From positions 1 to 12,155 of the forward strand of contig JALVBA010000072.1 in the NCBI GenBank assembly GCA_027010905.1: 12,155 nucleotides of DNA. The letters run 5' to 3'. Under the pieces are notes generated by a model, which saw only the letters and a program-made list of their open reading frames with translations, was not told the origin of the DNA and searched no databases. Positions within the stretch are counted from its first letter, which is position 1. Every line of letters begins with the position of its first letter. The stretch comes from Marinilabiliaceae bacterium (GTDB lineage Bacteria; Bacteroidota; Bacteroidia; Bacteroidales; Marinilabiliaceae). A program made the position numbers and the translations under genes. Of this stretch, positions 5,240 to 12,155 are shown in pieces.

Positions 5240-8218
5240 TCAGCTTGGCTCTTCCGGCATCATCACAACCCCGATACTATTTTTTCCGTCAATTTTAATT
5301 ACACACGGGTTATTAAAACGCACATGCTTAATATACTCATTTTCATAAACAGCAGGTTGACTATTCAGAAAACCCACATTTAGATTATCGTCACTATTAA
5401 ACGAGTTAACATGAAAATAGCCTACTCTCAAACTTGTAATATTCTGAAAGAAATGTGTTCCCTGGCTCGGATCAATATGGTAGTTTTCAAGAACTGTTTC
5501 AACAATAACCCTTGCCCCGGAAATCTGCGTCCACTTAACAGGTATCCCCAACCACGGATCCTGCGACCCCCAGCGGCCGGGTCCGATTAACACATACTGC
5601 CGCCCCTCGTCGTTGAGCTTAATATTAATTTCCTCCAGCATGTTAACAATATCACGATTATTTGCCGGATTAAAATCATCCTGTTTAATAAATACAACAT
5701 CGTACACATCATTAATAATTCCGTTACCCAACGCTGATTTTGAGTATATCAGAGTGTTCTCCGGCTCTATCTTGTCAAGATCTTCGTTTATCGTCTCCTC
5801 ACTATCAACTATTGGCCTTATCTGTAACAGGTAGAAGATACCGGGTTTCCCGGTTGGTGTTTCGAGATCAACAGCAAATTCCACTTCAACCGGTTGATTC
5901 ATCTCACTCTGCCCCACCTTTAAGATACGGTCAATAATTTGAGCCAATGGAAACGCATCATACTTCAATATGTTTGAAAAAGTGACTAGCCGAATGCCCT
6001 TATGCATCAAGCCATCTCTGATGATATTGTTCTGAAGATCGTAAACCGAACCAACCCACTTTAAAGATCCATATTTTTCAGCCTCTCTTAATCCAACCCT
6101 CTTTAGGTTAATACCGTCGTTAACCGATGGTACAAAACTATTGGCATTAAGGTCGAGTGCGTAGAAGTACTTTTGAGTCTCCTTTACCGCCATATCAGGA
6201 GTAGAGAGCTGCAACACTTTCTTCGGATAGAGAGGCGAGAAGCGTAACGACACCTCACCTTCAACAATCTGTTTGCCCAGACCCAAGGCTACATTTAGGA
6301 TGCCATCTTCTGCCTTTTCAGGCTCAATGGGATAAAAGTTGACCGATCTGGCAACACCTGAAAAGGTGGGGTAAAATACCCCTTCATGCTTTTGTCCAAC
6401 CACCTCCTGAAGCACTATTCCCATATGTTCCTCATCAATCACACTCATTGTTGCCGACATGTAGGCCTTGCTGCTTTTGTAAAAAACAGAAGCGTAAACA
6501 CACTTTATCGCATCGCATAACTGCTTTAGGGTTACCTCTGTGTCCTCATCAAGGGCAATCATGTAAGTAGAGTATATTCCGGCAAATGGTTGATAGTGGC
6601 TATCCTCAAGCACACTTGACGAACGGATGGCAATAGGTTTATTTACAACAGAGATAAACTTAATCAGGTCACCGGCAATACGCTCTGGCAGATCGGCATG
6701 CACAAACTCATCCAGAATATCCTCATCACTTCTGTCAGAAAGCCCAATAGAATAGAGGTCATTTTCCTCCATAAAATCATCAAAAACATCAGTACACAAC
6801 ACAACAGTAGTAGGTATTGTAAGTAGCGTATCGAACTTATTTGCTGATACACTATGCTTTTTTATTAGCATATTAAGAAATGCCAGTCCCCGTGCCTTAC
6901 CGCCAATTGAGCCATCGCCAACACGCGAAAAGGTGAGGTACTTATCATACTTCTCCCTGTAAAATTTAGCGATAATCCCACGTCCCTTATTAAATCTGAA
7001 GTTGGCAATTGTTTCAAAAATGAAAATCTTGGTATCTTCGAGGCTGTTAAAATCCTCTACCTTAAGTTGCTTTATTACTTCGGCAATAGAAAAAAGGGCT
7101 CTTGCATTCAGCCATTTAGAAACATGGTCGCGCTTAAAATGGTATAATAAGGAATCATCAGGAATATTAAACAGCTTCTCCTGAAATGACTTAAGGTCAC
7201 TTACCCTCTCTACCTCCAGTCTGGTTTTGGGGTTAATAAAGATGAAATCTCCAAAGCCAAGATACTTTCTGAGGAATGATTTCAGCTCCTGAAGCAACAC
7301 CTTAGAGTGTTTGTAAAGAAATCCTACTCGCAACTCATTGGTCACAAAATTTTGCAATTCAATATTTGACGACTGCAACAAAAAAGGCATGTAAGGATTC
7401 TCACCCTTTACATATTTAGCCAGTTTTATGCCAGCCATTGAGTCCTTCTCACCCTCCCTATCGTAAGAAATATCAGAAATTATACCCAGCAAGTTATCTT
7501 TATATTTAAGGTATAGCTCCATCGCCTCCTCATAATTATTGGCTAGTAGTATCTTGGGGCGACCTCTCATTCGCATCATCTTCTGGTGCTCATTGAGCCC
7601 CTCATCCATAAACTTTTTCGATTGAGTGAAGACGATACGATAAATCAGTGGCAGATAGCTTGAGTAAAACCTAACCGAGTCTTCAACCAGTAGAATACAC
7701 TGCACCCCGACCTCGGCAATATCATGCTCTACATTCATCACATCTTCAATCAGCTTTATTATTGCCAACAGAATATCGGCATTACCCAACCAGCAGAAAA
7801 TGTAGTCGATAGCGCTGGTATCTTCGCGCGACAACCTTAAAGATACTTCACGCGAAAAGGGAGTTAAGACAACTATGGGTATCTGGTCATGTTTTTTCTT
7901 AACTTTCTTAGCCATCAGGAAAGGATCCATACCACCCACACTAAGCATAGTAATTACAAGGTCGATATTGTCGTCCTTTAGAACTTTAAATGCCTTATTG
8001 GCTGTTTTAACATGAATTATCTGGGGCGGATAACGAAGATTTAATGAAACATACTCATTGAAAATCTGCTCCTCAATGCGCCCATCCTCTTCAAGCAGAA
8101 AAGCATCGTAAGCACTACAGATCAACAGAACCTTGTAAATTCTTCTCTGCATTAGCCTGTCAAATGCAGTATCAGAAAAGAAACCGGAAAATTGTCTTAA
8201 GTCTAATTCTTCTAACAT
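5240..8218 (-). CDS. PEP-synthase-like protein with tandem receiver-like domains
   Basis: This ~992-residue protein joins two response-regulator-like domains to a PPDK/PEP-synthase ATP-binding domain. The first receiver-like domain (about 28-165) has Met91 where the phospho-acceptor Asp belongs (DLVITML). The second (about 174-320) keeps LLVEDS (Glu179, Asp180), IISDIS (Asp249), LLQSS and a late Lys303. The ATP-binding part (about 433-807) shows GDGSIGGKARGLAFL, IAIRSSSVLEDS, FAGIYST, EVEFAVD and LLQIRP, as in PPDK_N. The remaining ~185 residues include GPGRWGSQDPWLGIPV and QGTHFFQNI. I find no GGxTSHAA swivelling-histidine motif and no PEP-binding barrel, so it cannot be a complete PEP synthase. 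I recall similar proteins being common in Bacteroidales under the name PEP synthase; the substrate is unknown. The start is ATG 8218, after purine-rich GAGAGAAGAGAAA; a TTG at 8242 would add eight residues. Confidence 0.85.
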   Translation of the reverse strand: MLEELDLRQFSGFFSDTAFDRLMQRRIYKVLLICSAYDAFLLEEDGRIEEQIFNEYVSLNLRYPPQIIHVKTANKAFKVLKDDNIDLVITMLSVGGMDPFLMAKKVKKKHDQIPIVVLTPFSREVSLRLSREDTSAIDYIFCWLGNADILLAIIKLIEDVMNVEHDIAEVGVQCILLVEDSVRFYSSYLPLIYRIVFTQSKKFMDEGLNEHQKMMRMRGRPKILLANNYEEAMELYLKYKDNLLGIISDISYDREGEKDSMAGIKLAKYVKGENPYMPFLLQSSNIELQNFVTNELRVGFLYKHSKVLLQELKSFLRKYLGFGDFIFINPKTRLEVERVSDLKSFQEKLFNIPDDSLLYHFKRDHVSKWLNARALFSIAEVIKQLKVEDFNSLEDTKIFIFETIANFRFNKGRGIIAKFYREKYDKYLTFSRVGDGSIGGKARGLAFLNMLIKKHSVSANKFDTLLTIPTTVVLCTDVFDDFMEENDLYSIGLSDRSDEDILDEFVHADLPERIAGDLIKFISVVNKPIAIRSSSVLEDSHYQPFAGIYSTYMIALDEDTEVTLKQLCDAIKCVYASVFYKSSKAYMSATMSVIDEEHMGIVLQEVVGQKHEGVFYPTFSGVARSVNFYPIEPEKAEDGILNVALGLGKQIVEGEVSLRFSPLYPKKVLQLSTPDMAVKETQKYFYALDLNANSFVPSVNDGINLKRVGLREAEKYGSLKWVGSVYDLQNNIIRDGLMHKGIRLVTFSNILKYDAFPLAQIIDRILKVGQSEMNQPVEVEFAVDLETPTGKPGIFYLLQIRPIVDSEETINEDLDKIEPENTLIYSKSALGNGIINDVYDVVFIKQDDFNPANNRDIVNMLEEINIKLNDEGRQYVLIGPGRWGSQDPWLGIPVKWTQISGARVIVETVLENYHIDPSQGTHFFQNITSLRVGYFHVNSFNSDDNLNVGFLNSQPAVYENEYIKHVRFNNPCVIKIDGKNSIGVVMMPEEPS

Positions 8219-8413
8219 ATCAAATAATTTCTCTTCTCTCAAGTTATAAATAAAATATGAATCTTAACCCGAAAAATTTACGAATTTTGATTTTTTTATA
8301 TTTTACACCCCACGGTGCTCTGCATCCCCCAAAAAAGTAAATAAAATCATAGTTATTCAAGAATAATATTTCTATCTTATGTGTGTTAAAATAATCAACT
8401 AAATATCAAAATT
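8219..8413. promoter_or_regulatory. Divergent intergenic region, PEP-synthase-like gene / gdhA
   Basis: These 195 bp separate two divergently transcribed genes and should hold both promoters. No perfect TAnnTTTG is present. Weak candidates are TATCTTAT (8373-8380) for gdhA and TACTTTTTTG in the minus direction near 8330-8339 for the other gene, which has two extra Ts. A GC-richer island (CACCCCACGGTGCTCTGCAT, about 8306-8325) stands out in AT-rich surroundings and may be an operator, but I see no convincing palindrome. gdhA has no Shine-Dalgarno site. Confidence 0.35.
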
Positions 8414-9766
8414 ATGACACACTCACCCTTCATTAATGTTGATTCATTTATGGCTGAATTAAAAGCCAAGAATCAGGCTGAACCGGAATTTCATCAGGCA
8501 GTACATGAAGTTGTTTTATCGTTAGCTGAATTTCTAAACGAAAATCCAAAATACCAAAAAGCCGGTATTCTGGACAGGATAGTTGAAGCTGAAAGGGTAA
8601 TAATGTTTCGTATCCCATGGCTGGATGACAAAGGCAATATGTGCGTGAACAGAGGTTTTCGCATTGAAATGAATTCGGCTATCGGCCCATACAAAGGAGG
8701 ATTACGTTTTCACCCGACTGTAAATCTTGGGATACTAAAATTCCTTGCTTTCGAGCAGGTTTTTAAAAACAGCCTTACCACACTACCTATGGGTGGTGGA
8801 AAAGGTGGTAGTGACTTTGATCCCAAAGGAAAAACAGACAACGAAGTGATGCGTTTCTGCCAAAGTTTTATGACTGAACTCTATCGTCATATCGGCCCTA
8901 ACACAGATGTGCCAGCAGGGGATATAGGTGTTGGCGGACGTGAAATTGGCTTCTTGTTTGGCCAATATAAAAGGATTGCAAATGAATTTACAGGCATACT
9001 AACCGGTAAAGGAATCAACTGGGGAGGAAGTCTCATCAGACCTGAGGCTACAGGGTATGGCAATGTATATTTTGCCAAGGAGATGTTAGCCACTAAAGGT
9101 GACAGTTTCAAAGGCAAAACAGTTCTGGTATCAGGTTCAGGCAATGTTGCTCAATACACCGTAGAAAAAGTTATTGAATTGGAAGGTAAGGTTGTTACTC
9201 TTTCCGATTCGTCAGGTTATATATACGATCCAGCCGGAATAGACACAGAAAAACTGGAGTGGGTAATGGAGCTGAAAAACATTAAACGTGGTAGAATATC
9301 TGAATATGCCGAAAAGTACGGAGTTAAATTTATTAAAGGTGGCCGACCATGGGGCGAGAAAGGAGACATCGCACTTCCAAGTGCTACTCAGAATGAGATA
9401 GAAGAACAGGATGCATTAACTCTTGTGAAAAATGGTTGTATCTGTGTTTCCGAAGGTGCAAATATGCCATCAACACCTGATGCAATTGAGGTTTATATTG
9501 AGAAGAAGATTCTCTATGGACCGGGCAAAGCCGCGAATGCCGGTGGTGTAGCAGTATCAGGGCTGGAAATGACACAGAACAGTATGCGATTAGGATGGAC
9601 GAGAGAAGAGGTTGATCAGCGACTGCAGGTTATCATGAAGGATATTCATTCAACATGTATTCAATATGGCAAGAAAGACAACGGTTTTGTAAACTATATG
9701 GATGGTGCAAACATTGGCGGCTTTGTAAAGGTTGCAGATGCAATGATTTCTCAGGGAGCAGTTTAA
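8414..9766 (+). CDS. gdhA: Glutamate dehydrogenase, hexameric, probably NADP-dependent
   Basis: This cytoplasmic enzyme interconverts 2-oxoglutarate plus ammonia and glutamate. The 450 residues match the small hexameric class found in bacteria. The substrate domain has GPYKGGLRFHP (Lys94), PMGGGKGGSDFDPKG (Lys130, the catalytic lysine region) and PAGDIGVGGREIG (Asp170). The dinucleotide domain has GSGNVAQY at 241-248, followed by TLSDSSGYIYDP. The SDSSG after the second strand resembles NADP-type enzymes such as E. coli GdhA, so NADP preference is an inference. The C-terminal part contains EGANMPSTPDA and NAGGVAVSGLEM, as expected. The start ATG 8414 gives a normal N-terminus. It is a single-gene unit on the plus strand, divergent from the PEP-synthase-like gene and closed by the hairpin at 9785-9818. 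Confidence 0.96.
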   Translation: MTHSPFINVDSFMAELKAKNQAEPEFHQAVHEVVLSLAEFLNENPKYQKAGILDRIVEAERVIMFRIPWLDDKGNMCVNRGFRIEMNSAIGPYKGGLRFHPTVNLGILKFLAFEQVFKNSLTTLPMGGGKGGSDFDPKGKTDNEVMRFCQSFMTELYRHIGPNTDVPAGDIGVGGREIGFLFGQYKRIANEFTGILTGKGINWGGSLIRPEATGYGNVYFAKEMLATKGDSFKGKTVLVSGSGNVAQYTVEKVIELEGKVVTLSDSSGYIYDPAGIDTEKLEWVMELKNIKRGRISEYAEKYGVKFIKGGRPWGEKGDIALPSATQNEIEEQDALTLVKNGCICVSEGANMPSTPDAIEVYIEKKILYGPGKAANAGGVAVSGLEMTQNSMRLGWTREEVDQRLQVIMKDIHSTCIQYGKKDNGFVNYMDGANIGGFVKVADAMISQGAV

Positions 9767-9784
9767 ACTTAATCTTTGCAAAAT

Positions 9785-9818
9785 AAAAAAGGGTACTCAT
9801 TAAGAGCACCCTTTTTTT
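9785..9818. terminator. Bidirectional intrinsic terminator between gdhA and exb operon
   Basis: A run of six A is followed by GGGTACTC, loop ATTAA, GAGCACCC and a run of seven T. The stem is 8 bp with one A-C mismatch and extends through A-T pairing of the flanking tracts. It lies 18 bases past the gdhA stop and 16 bases beyond the end of the last exb gene, so it can serve both converging transcripts. Confidence 0.9.
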
Positions 9819-9834
9819 ATGAAATTATAATAAT

Positions 9835-10302
9835 CTATTGAGCCACTTGATTTGCTGAATAGTTTATCTTTAGAGCTGCTGCTTTACGTAGCGCTTGTTT
9901 AATATCTGTAATTACACCCATCGGACTCTCCTTGTCTGCCTTAATAGATACAATCATTTTTGCCTGATCACTCTCACGCATATTGTCACGAGACTGGGCA
10001 ATATAACTCTGAATATCCTTAACAGTAGCAAACTGATCGTTCAGCTGAATTCGGGGTTCAGTTCCATATAGCGATTGAAACGCCCGTAAAGGAATCCCAA
10101 CATAAATAAACGTAACCAACTCTTTTCTCTCAAGTTTCACCAATTCTGTGGCCTGTGCAGGACTAACCAAAACTTTCATATCAACCTCTTTCATAGTTGT
10201 ACTAACCATAAAAAAGAAGAGTAACATAAAAACAATATCCGGTAAAGAAGCTGTATTAATAGCCGGTTGACCACCACTCTTGCTTTTTTTAAATTTTCCC
10301 AT
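9835..10302 (-). CDS. exbD: ExbD/TolR-type proton-channel component, second copy
   Basis: This 155-residue inner-membrane protein is of the ExbD/TolR class, which works with ExbB to convert proton motive force into movement of a TonB-type partner. The N-terminus is cytoplasmic and basic (GKFKKSKSGG). A single membrane helix lies at about 21-37 and begins PDIVFMLLFFFMVSTTM, with the essential Asp at residue 22. The rest is periplasmic, with a C-terminal ExbD fold including MIVSIKADKESPMGVITDI. It is the last gene of the minus-strand exb operon, starting one base after the stop of the upstream exbD. A strong AGGAGG precedes its ATG. Paired ExbD proteins are usual in Bacteroidota Exb operons. 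No tonB follows, because the operon ends at the terminator. Confidence 0.9.
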   Translation of the reverse strand: MGKFKKSKSGGQPAINTASLPDIVFMLLFFFMVSTTMKEVDMKVLVSPAQATELVKLERKELVTFIYVGIPLRAFQSLYGTEPRIQLNDQFATVKDIQSYIAQSRDNMRESDQAKMIVSIKADKESPMGVITDIKQALRKAAALKINYSANQVAQ

Positions 10303-10303
10303 A

Positions 10304-10879
10304 TTACTTTCCTCCTACATTTTTTGGTTCAGCTTCAGATATTCGTTGCGGATAAACTTCCCTTACCGCTTTTCGCTCTTCATCTTCCAAATCGACATAA
10401 TTTTTAGCAAACTTTTTTCTGGAAAGCGCTTGTCGAAGCTCATTATAAGCAGCGGCTAACTCATTTTGAACCATTAAGTATGCCTGATACTCAGTTTGTC
10501 TGTCACTTTGCAATGAAACTACCCCCTTAGAGATCTCAACAACTCCTAAAAGCGACACCTCTTCCTCTTTAAATTCGGGTAAATCATCTTTATGTTCAGG
10601 ATTCTCAATAAACTCCTTGGCTGCTTCCTTAAGATCAGATATATCCATCAATTCACCTCCAACCAACAGTTGATTTTGGCTGTTAAGAAGAACTCTAAAC
10701 ACATTTCTATCTTTAATCGGCGGTGGTGGTTCTTGATCCACCGGTACGATAGGAGGCAACGTCCGGGCGAGGCCGGTGTCAGAATCCATTGTTGTAGTCA
10801 CAAGAAAGAAGATCAGCAAAAGGAAGGCAATGTCCGCCATGGAGCCTGCATTCACTTCCGGTATTTCTCTTTTTGCCAT
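10304..10879 (-). CDS. exbD: ExbD/TolR-type proton-channel component, long first copy
   Basis: At 191 residues this is longer than a typical ExbD of ~130-150. The membrane helix at about 13-30 reads SMADIAFLLLIFFLVTTTM with the key Asp at residue 16. It is followed by a proline-rich linker (LPPIVPVDQEPPPPIK) and a periplasmic domain with RVLLNSQNQLLVGGELMDISDL. The extra length lies in the acidic stretch around 91-110 (NPEHKDDLPEFKEEEV) and in a charged C-terminal tail rich in Lys, Arg and Glu (after about 155). It is third in the operon exbB / 4-TM / exbD / exbD. The last codons carry the Shine-Dalgarno site of the next gene, which suggests translational coupling. The call as ExbD is firm; which partner it energises is inferred from the class. 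Confidence 0.9.
   Translation of the reverse strand: MAKREIPEVNAGSMADIAFLLLIFFLVTTTMDSDTGLARTLPPIVPVDQEPPPPIKDRNVFRVLLNSQNQLLVGGELMDISDLKEAAKEFIENPEHKDDLPEFKEEEVSLLGVVEISKGVVSLQSDRQTEYQAYLMVQNELAAAYNELRQALSRKKFAKNYVDLEDEERKAVREVYPQRISEAEPKNVGGK
10311..10316 (-). promoter_or_regulatory. Strong Shine-Dalgarno site for the second exbD
   Basis: AGGAGG lies 8 bases before the ATG at 10302, inside the final codons (Val-Gly-Gly-Lys) of the upstream exbD. A full consensus site is uncommon in Bacteroidota. With only one base between stop and start, it supports coupled translation and the chosen start. Confidence 0.7.
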
Positions 10880-10897
10880 AAAACTATTTCTTTAATT

Positions 10898-10914
10898 CCC
10901 CTCAAGAAGAGGGG
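10898..10914 (-). repeat. Small hairpin inside the exb operon
   Basis: In the minus direction CCCCTC and GAGGGG form a perfect 6 bp GC-rich stem with a 5-base loop, in the 46-base gap between the 4-TM gene and the first exbD. No T-tract follows it. It could be a processing or attenuation site that sets exbB against exbD levels, or have no function. Confidence 0.5.
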
Positions 10915-10925
10915 CTAATTAATTA

Positions 10926-11372
10926 CTACTTAAAAAACCGTGATAACTCAGCATACAAAATAACAGCTACAGTAACTCCAAAAAGGATATACATAGTGTA
11001 TAGCATTGTACCGGCCATAGTTAACATAGAGGGTACATTATCGGTGCCGTTATAACCAATAATATCTAGTGTTGTTTTGTCAGATAAGCTGTAAGCTATG
11101 AAAACAATTACTAAAATTATCCCCACAGAGATTAAAGTACGAACCGCGCTTTTAGGATTCATAACTATATGAAACAGCTCAAATACCAATGTAATACCTA
11201 TAGCAATCCACAGAAGAATATTTGCCCAGTTTAAAAAGGCATCTGTATATACCGGATGCGGATAGGCACTATCCTCATTCCATTCGCCAAAAAAGAACAT
11301 TACAGCATAAACGAGCGTAATGGCGAATATCAGATATAATACGTAATTTATATATTTTGATAATTTACTCAT
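10926..11372 (-). CDS. Four-helix membrane protein of the exb operon
   Basis: This 148-residue integral membrane protein has no function I can name. Four hydrophobic segments are visible at about 8-28, 49-71, 79-96 and 117-141. The short N-terminus is basic (MSKLSKY), and the C-terminus ends in the charged SRFFK. The loop between helices 1 and 2 contains WNEDSAYPHP, and that between 3 and 4 contains SDKTTLDIIGYNGTDNVPS. It lies 9 bp after exbB and 46 bp before the first exbD, all on the same strand. I recall a protein of this size and topology in the same slot of many Bacteroidota exb operons, so an accessory subunit or assembly factor of the ExbB/ExbD motor is a fair guess from context alone. 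The start ATG 11372 follows the short gap after the exbB stop. Confidence 0.8.
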   Translation of the reverse strand: MSKLSKYINYVLYLIFAITLVYAVMFFFGEWNEDSAYPHPVYTDAFLNWANILLWIAIGITLVFELFHIVMNPKSAVRTLISVGIILVIVFIAYSLSDKTTLDIIGYNGTDNVPSMLTMAGTMLYTMYILFGVTVAVILYAELSRFFK

Positions 11373-11381
11373 CTTTCAACC

Positions 11382-12155
11382 TTATTTAGTCATATTATAT
11401 TTTACCAAAATATCCAATAGAGAGATAGAAGCATCTTCCATATTATTTACAATATTATCGATTTTTGCAACGATGTAATTGTAAAATACTTGTAGAATGA
11501 TAGCAACAATCAAACCTGATACTGTGGTAATAAGGGCAACTTTAATACCTCCTGCAACAGCAGAAGCAGAAATAGTACCCATAGCCTGAATATTATCGAA
11601 GGCTTCAATCATACCAATTACTGTTCCCATAAATCCTAACATAGGAGCCAAAGCAATAAAAAGTGAAATCCAGGTTAATCCCTTTTCAAGTAGTCCCATC
11701 TGAACTGAGCCGTATGAGATAACTGATTTCTCGACAACCTCAATTCCTTCATCAAAACGGTCAAGTCCTTGATAGAAGATAGAAGCAACAGGGCCCCTTG
11801 TGTTACGGCAAACTTCTTTAGCTGCCTCAACACCACCTTCACTCAAAGCACTCTCAAGATTTTGAATCAATTTTTTAGTGTTTGTAGATGCAAGATTCAA
11901 ATAGATGATTCTCTCAATACAAATTGCCAAACCAAAAATAAGTGCTAACAAAACAAAACTCATAAACATTGCACCACCTTCGATAAACTTAGTCTTTATC
12001 TGCTTGTGGATACCAACCGGAGCAGCTTCGGGTAGAGCTTCATCAGCAACCTGAGTTGCGCTAGCGGTTTGTGTTTCGTTTGCAACCTGTGTGGTCGGCT
12101 CTCCTTCGTTTTGAGCATAAGTTGTTAATGCTCCCATACTAAGCATTCCAAATAC
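11382..12155 (-). CDS. exbB: ExbB/TolQ/MotA-family proton channel, 5' end outside window
   Basis: This is the multi-pass subunit of the ExbB-ExbD proton channel in the inner membrane. Three membrane segments are visible, at about 58-79, 154-176 and 198-222 counted from the ATG at 12146. The family signature APMLGFMGTVIGMIEAF (167-183) and GGIKVALITTVSGLIVAI (199-216), with the pore threonines, are present. The first visible residues, ending in LTTYAQNEG, look like the end of a signal peptide followed by a Thr/Ala/Glu-rich periplasmic linker, as is common in Bacteroidota ExbB. The frame stays open to the right edge (VFG before that ATG), so the true start is probably outside the window and the gene is partial here. 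It is the first visible gene of the exb operon, and the 4-TM gene starts 9 bp after its stop. Confidence 0.92.
   Translation of the reverse strand, partial: VFGMLSMGALTTYAQNEGEPTTQVANETQTASATQVADEALPEAAPVGIHKQIKTKFIEGGAMFMSFVLLALIFGLAICIERIIYLNLASTNTKKLIQNLESALSEGGVEAAKEVCRNTRGPVASIFYQGLDRFDEGIEVVEKSVISYGSVQMGLLEKGLTWISLFIALAPMLGFMGTVIGMIEAFDNIQAMGTISASAVAGGIKVALITTVSGLIVAIILQVFYNYIVAKIDNIVNNMEDASISLLDILVKYNMTK

Noticed and set aside
5229..5241. GAGCT/AGCTC hairpin at the stop of the PEP-synthase-like gene
   Set aside because: The stem has only 5 bp with no T-tract, so a terminator call is not supported.

Overview
The window looks like chromosome from an anaerobic Bacteroidota, probably a member of the Bacteroidales. 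The evidence is the AT-rich sequence, mostly without Shine-Dalgarno sites, a TAnnTTTG-type promoter element, the pairing of propionate-type methylmalonyl-CoA mutase with a hexameric glutamate dehydrogenase, a receiver/PEP-synthase-like fusion protein that I know from this phylum, and the Bacteroidota-style exbB / 4-TM protein / exbD / exbD operon. Identifications rest on reading motifs; no database search was run.

Layout from left to right. Positions 1-159 (minus strand) hold a fragment of a DDE transposase that resembles the IS1380 family and runs off the left edge. Positions 160-346 are non-coding and contain a hairpin just past mutB. The methylmalonyl-CoA mutase genes follow, both on the minus strand: mutA (3229-5085) upstream and mutB (347-2497) downstream. 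A short GxxExxY-family gene (2612-3001) sits between them. It is embedded in three copies of a ~100 bp nested palindromic repeat (2506-2607, 3008-3116, 3146-3246), and an eight-codon remnant of a second GxxExxY start lies between two of the copies. The outermost copy supplies the last five codons and the stop of mutA. The innermost copy ends 8 bp before the mutB start codon.

Positions 5240-8218 (minus strand) encode a ~990-residue protein with two receiver-like domains, a PEP-synthase/PPDK-type ATP-binding domain, and no phosphohistidine or PEP domain. Divergent from it is gdhA (8414-9766, plus strand). A hairpin with A and T tracts on its two sides (9785-9818) separates gdhA from the convergent exb operon, which in transcription order is exbB (cut by the right edge), a 4-TM protein, a long exbD and a second exbD.

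Functionally, MutA and MutB form the B12-dependent mutase that links succinate and propionate metabolism. GdhA assimilates ammonia. The Exb proteins form a proton-driven motor, probably for TonB-dependent outer-membrane transport. The most unusual part is the repeat/GxxExxY cluster inserted between the two mutase subunit genes, which has the appearance of a small mobile or self-duplicating unit.
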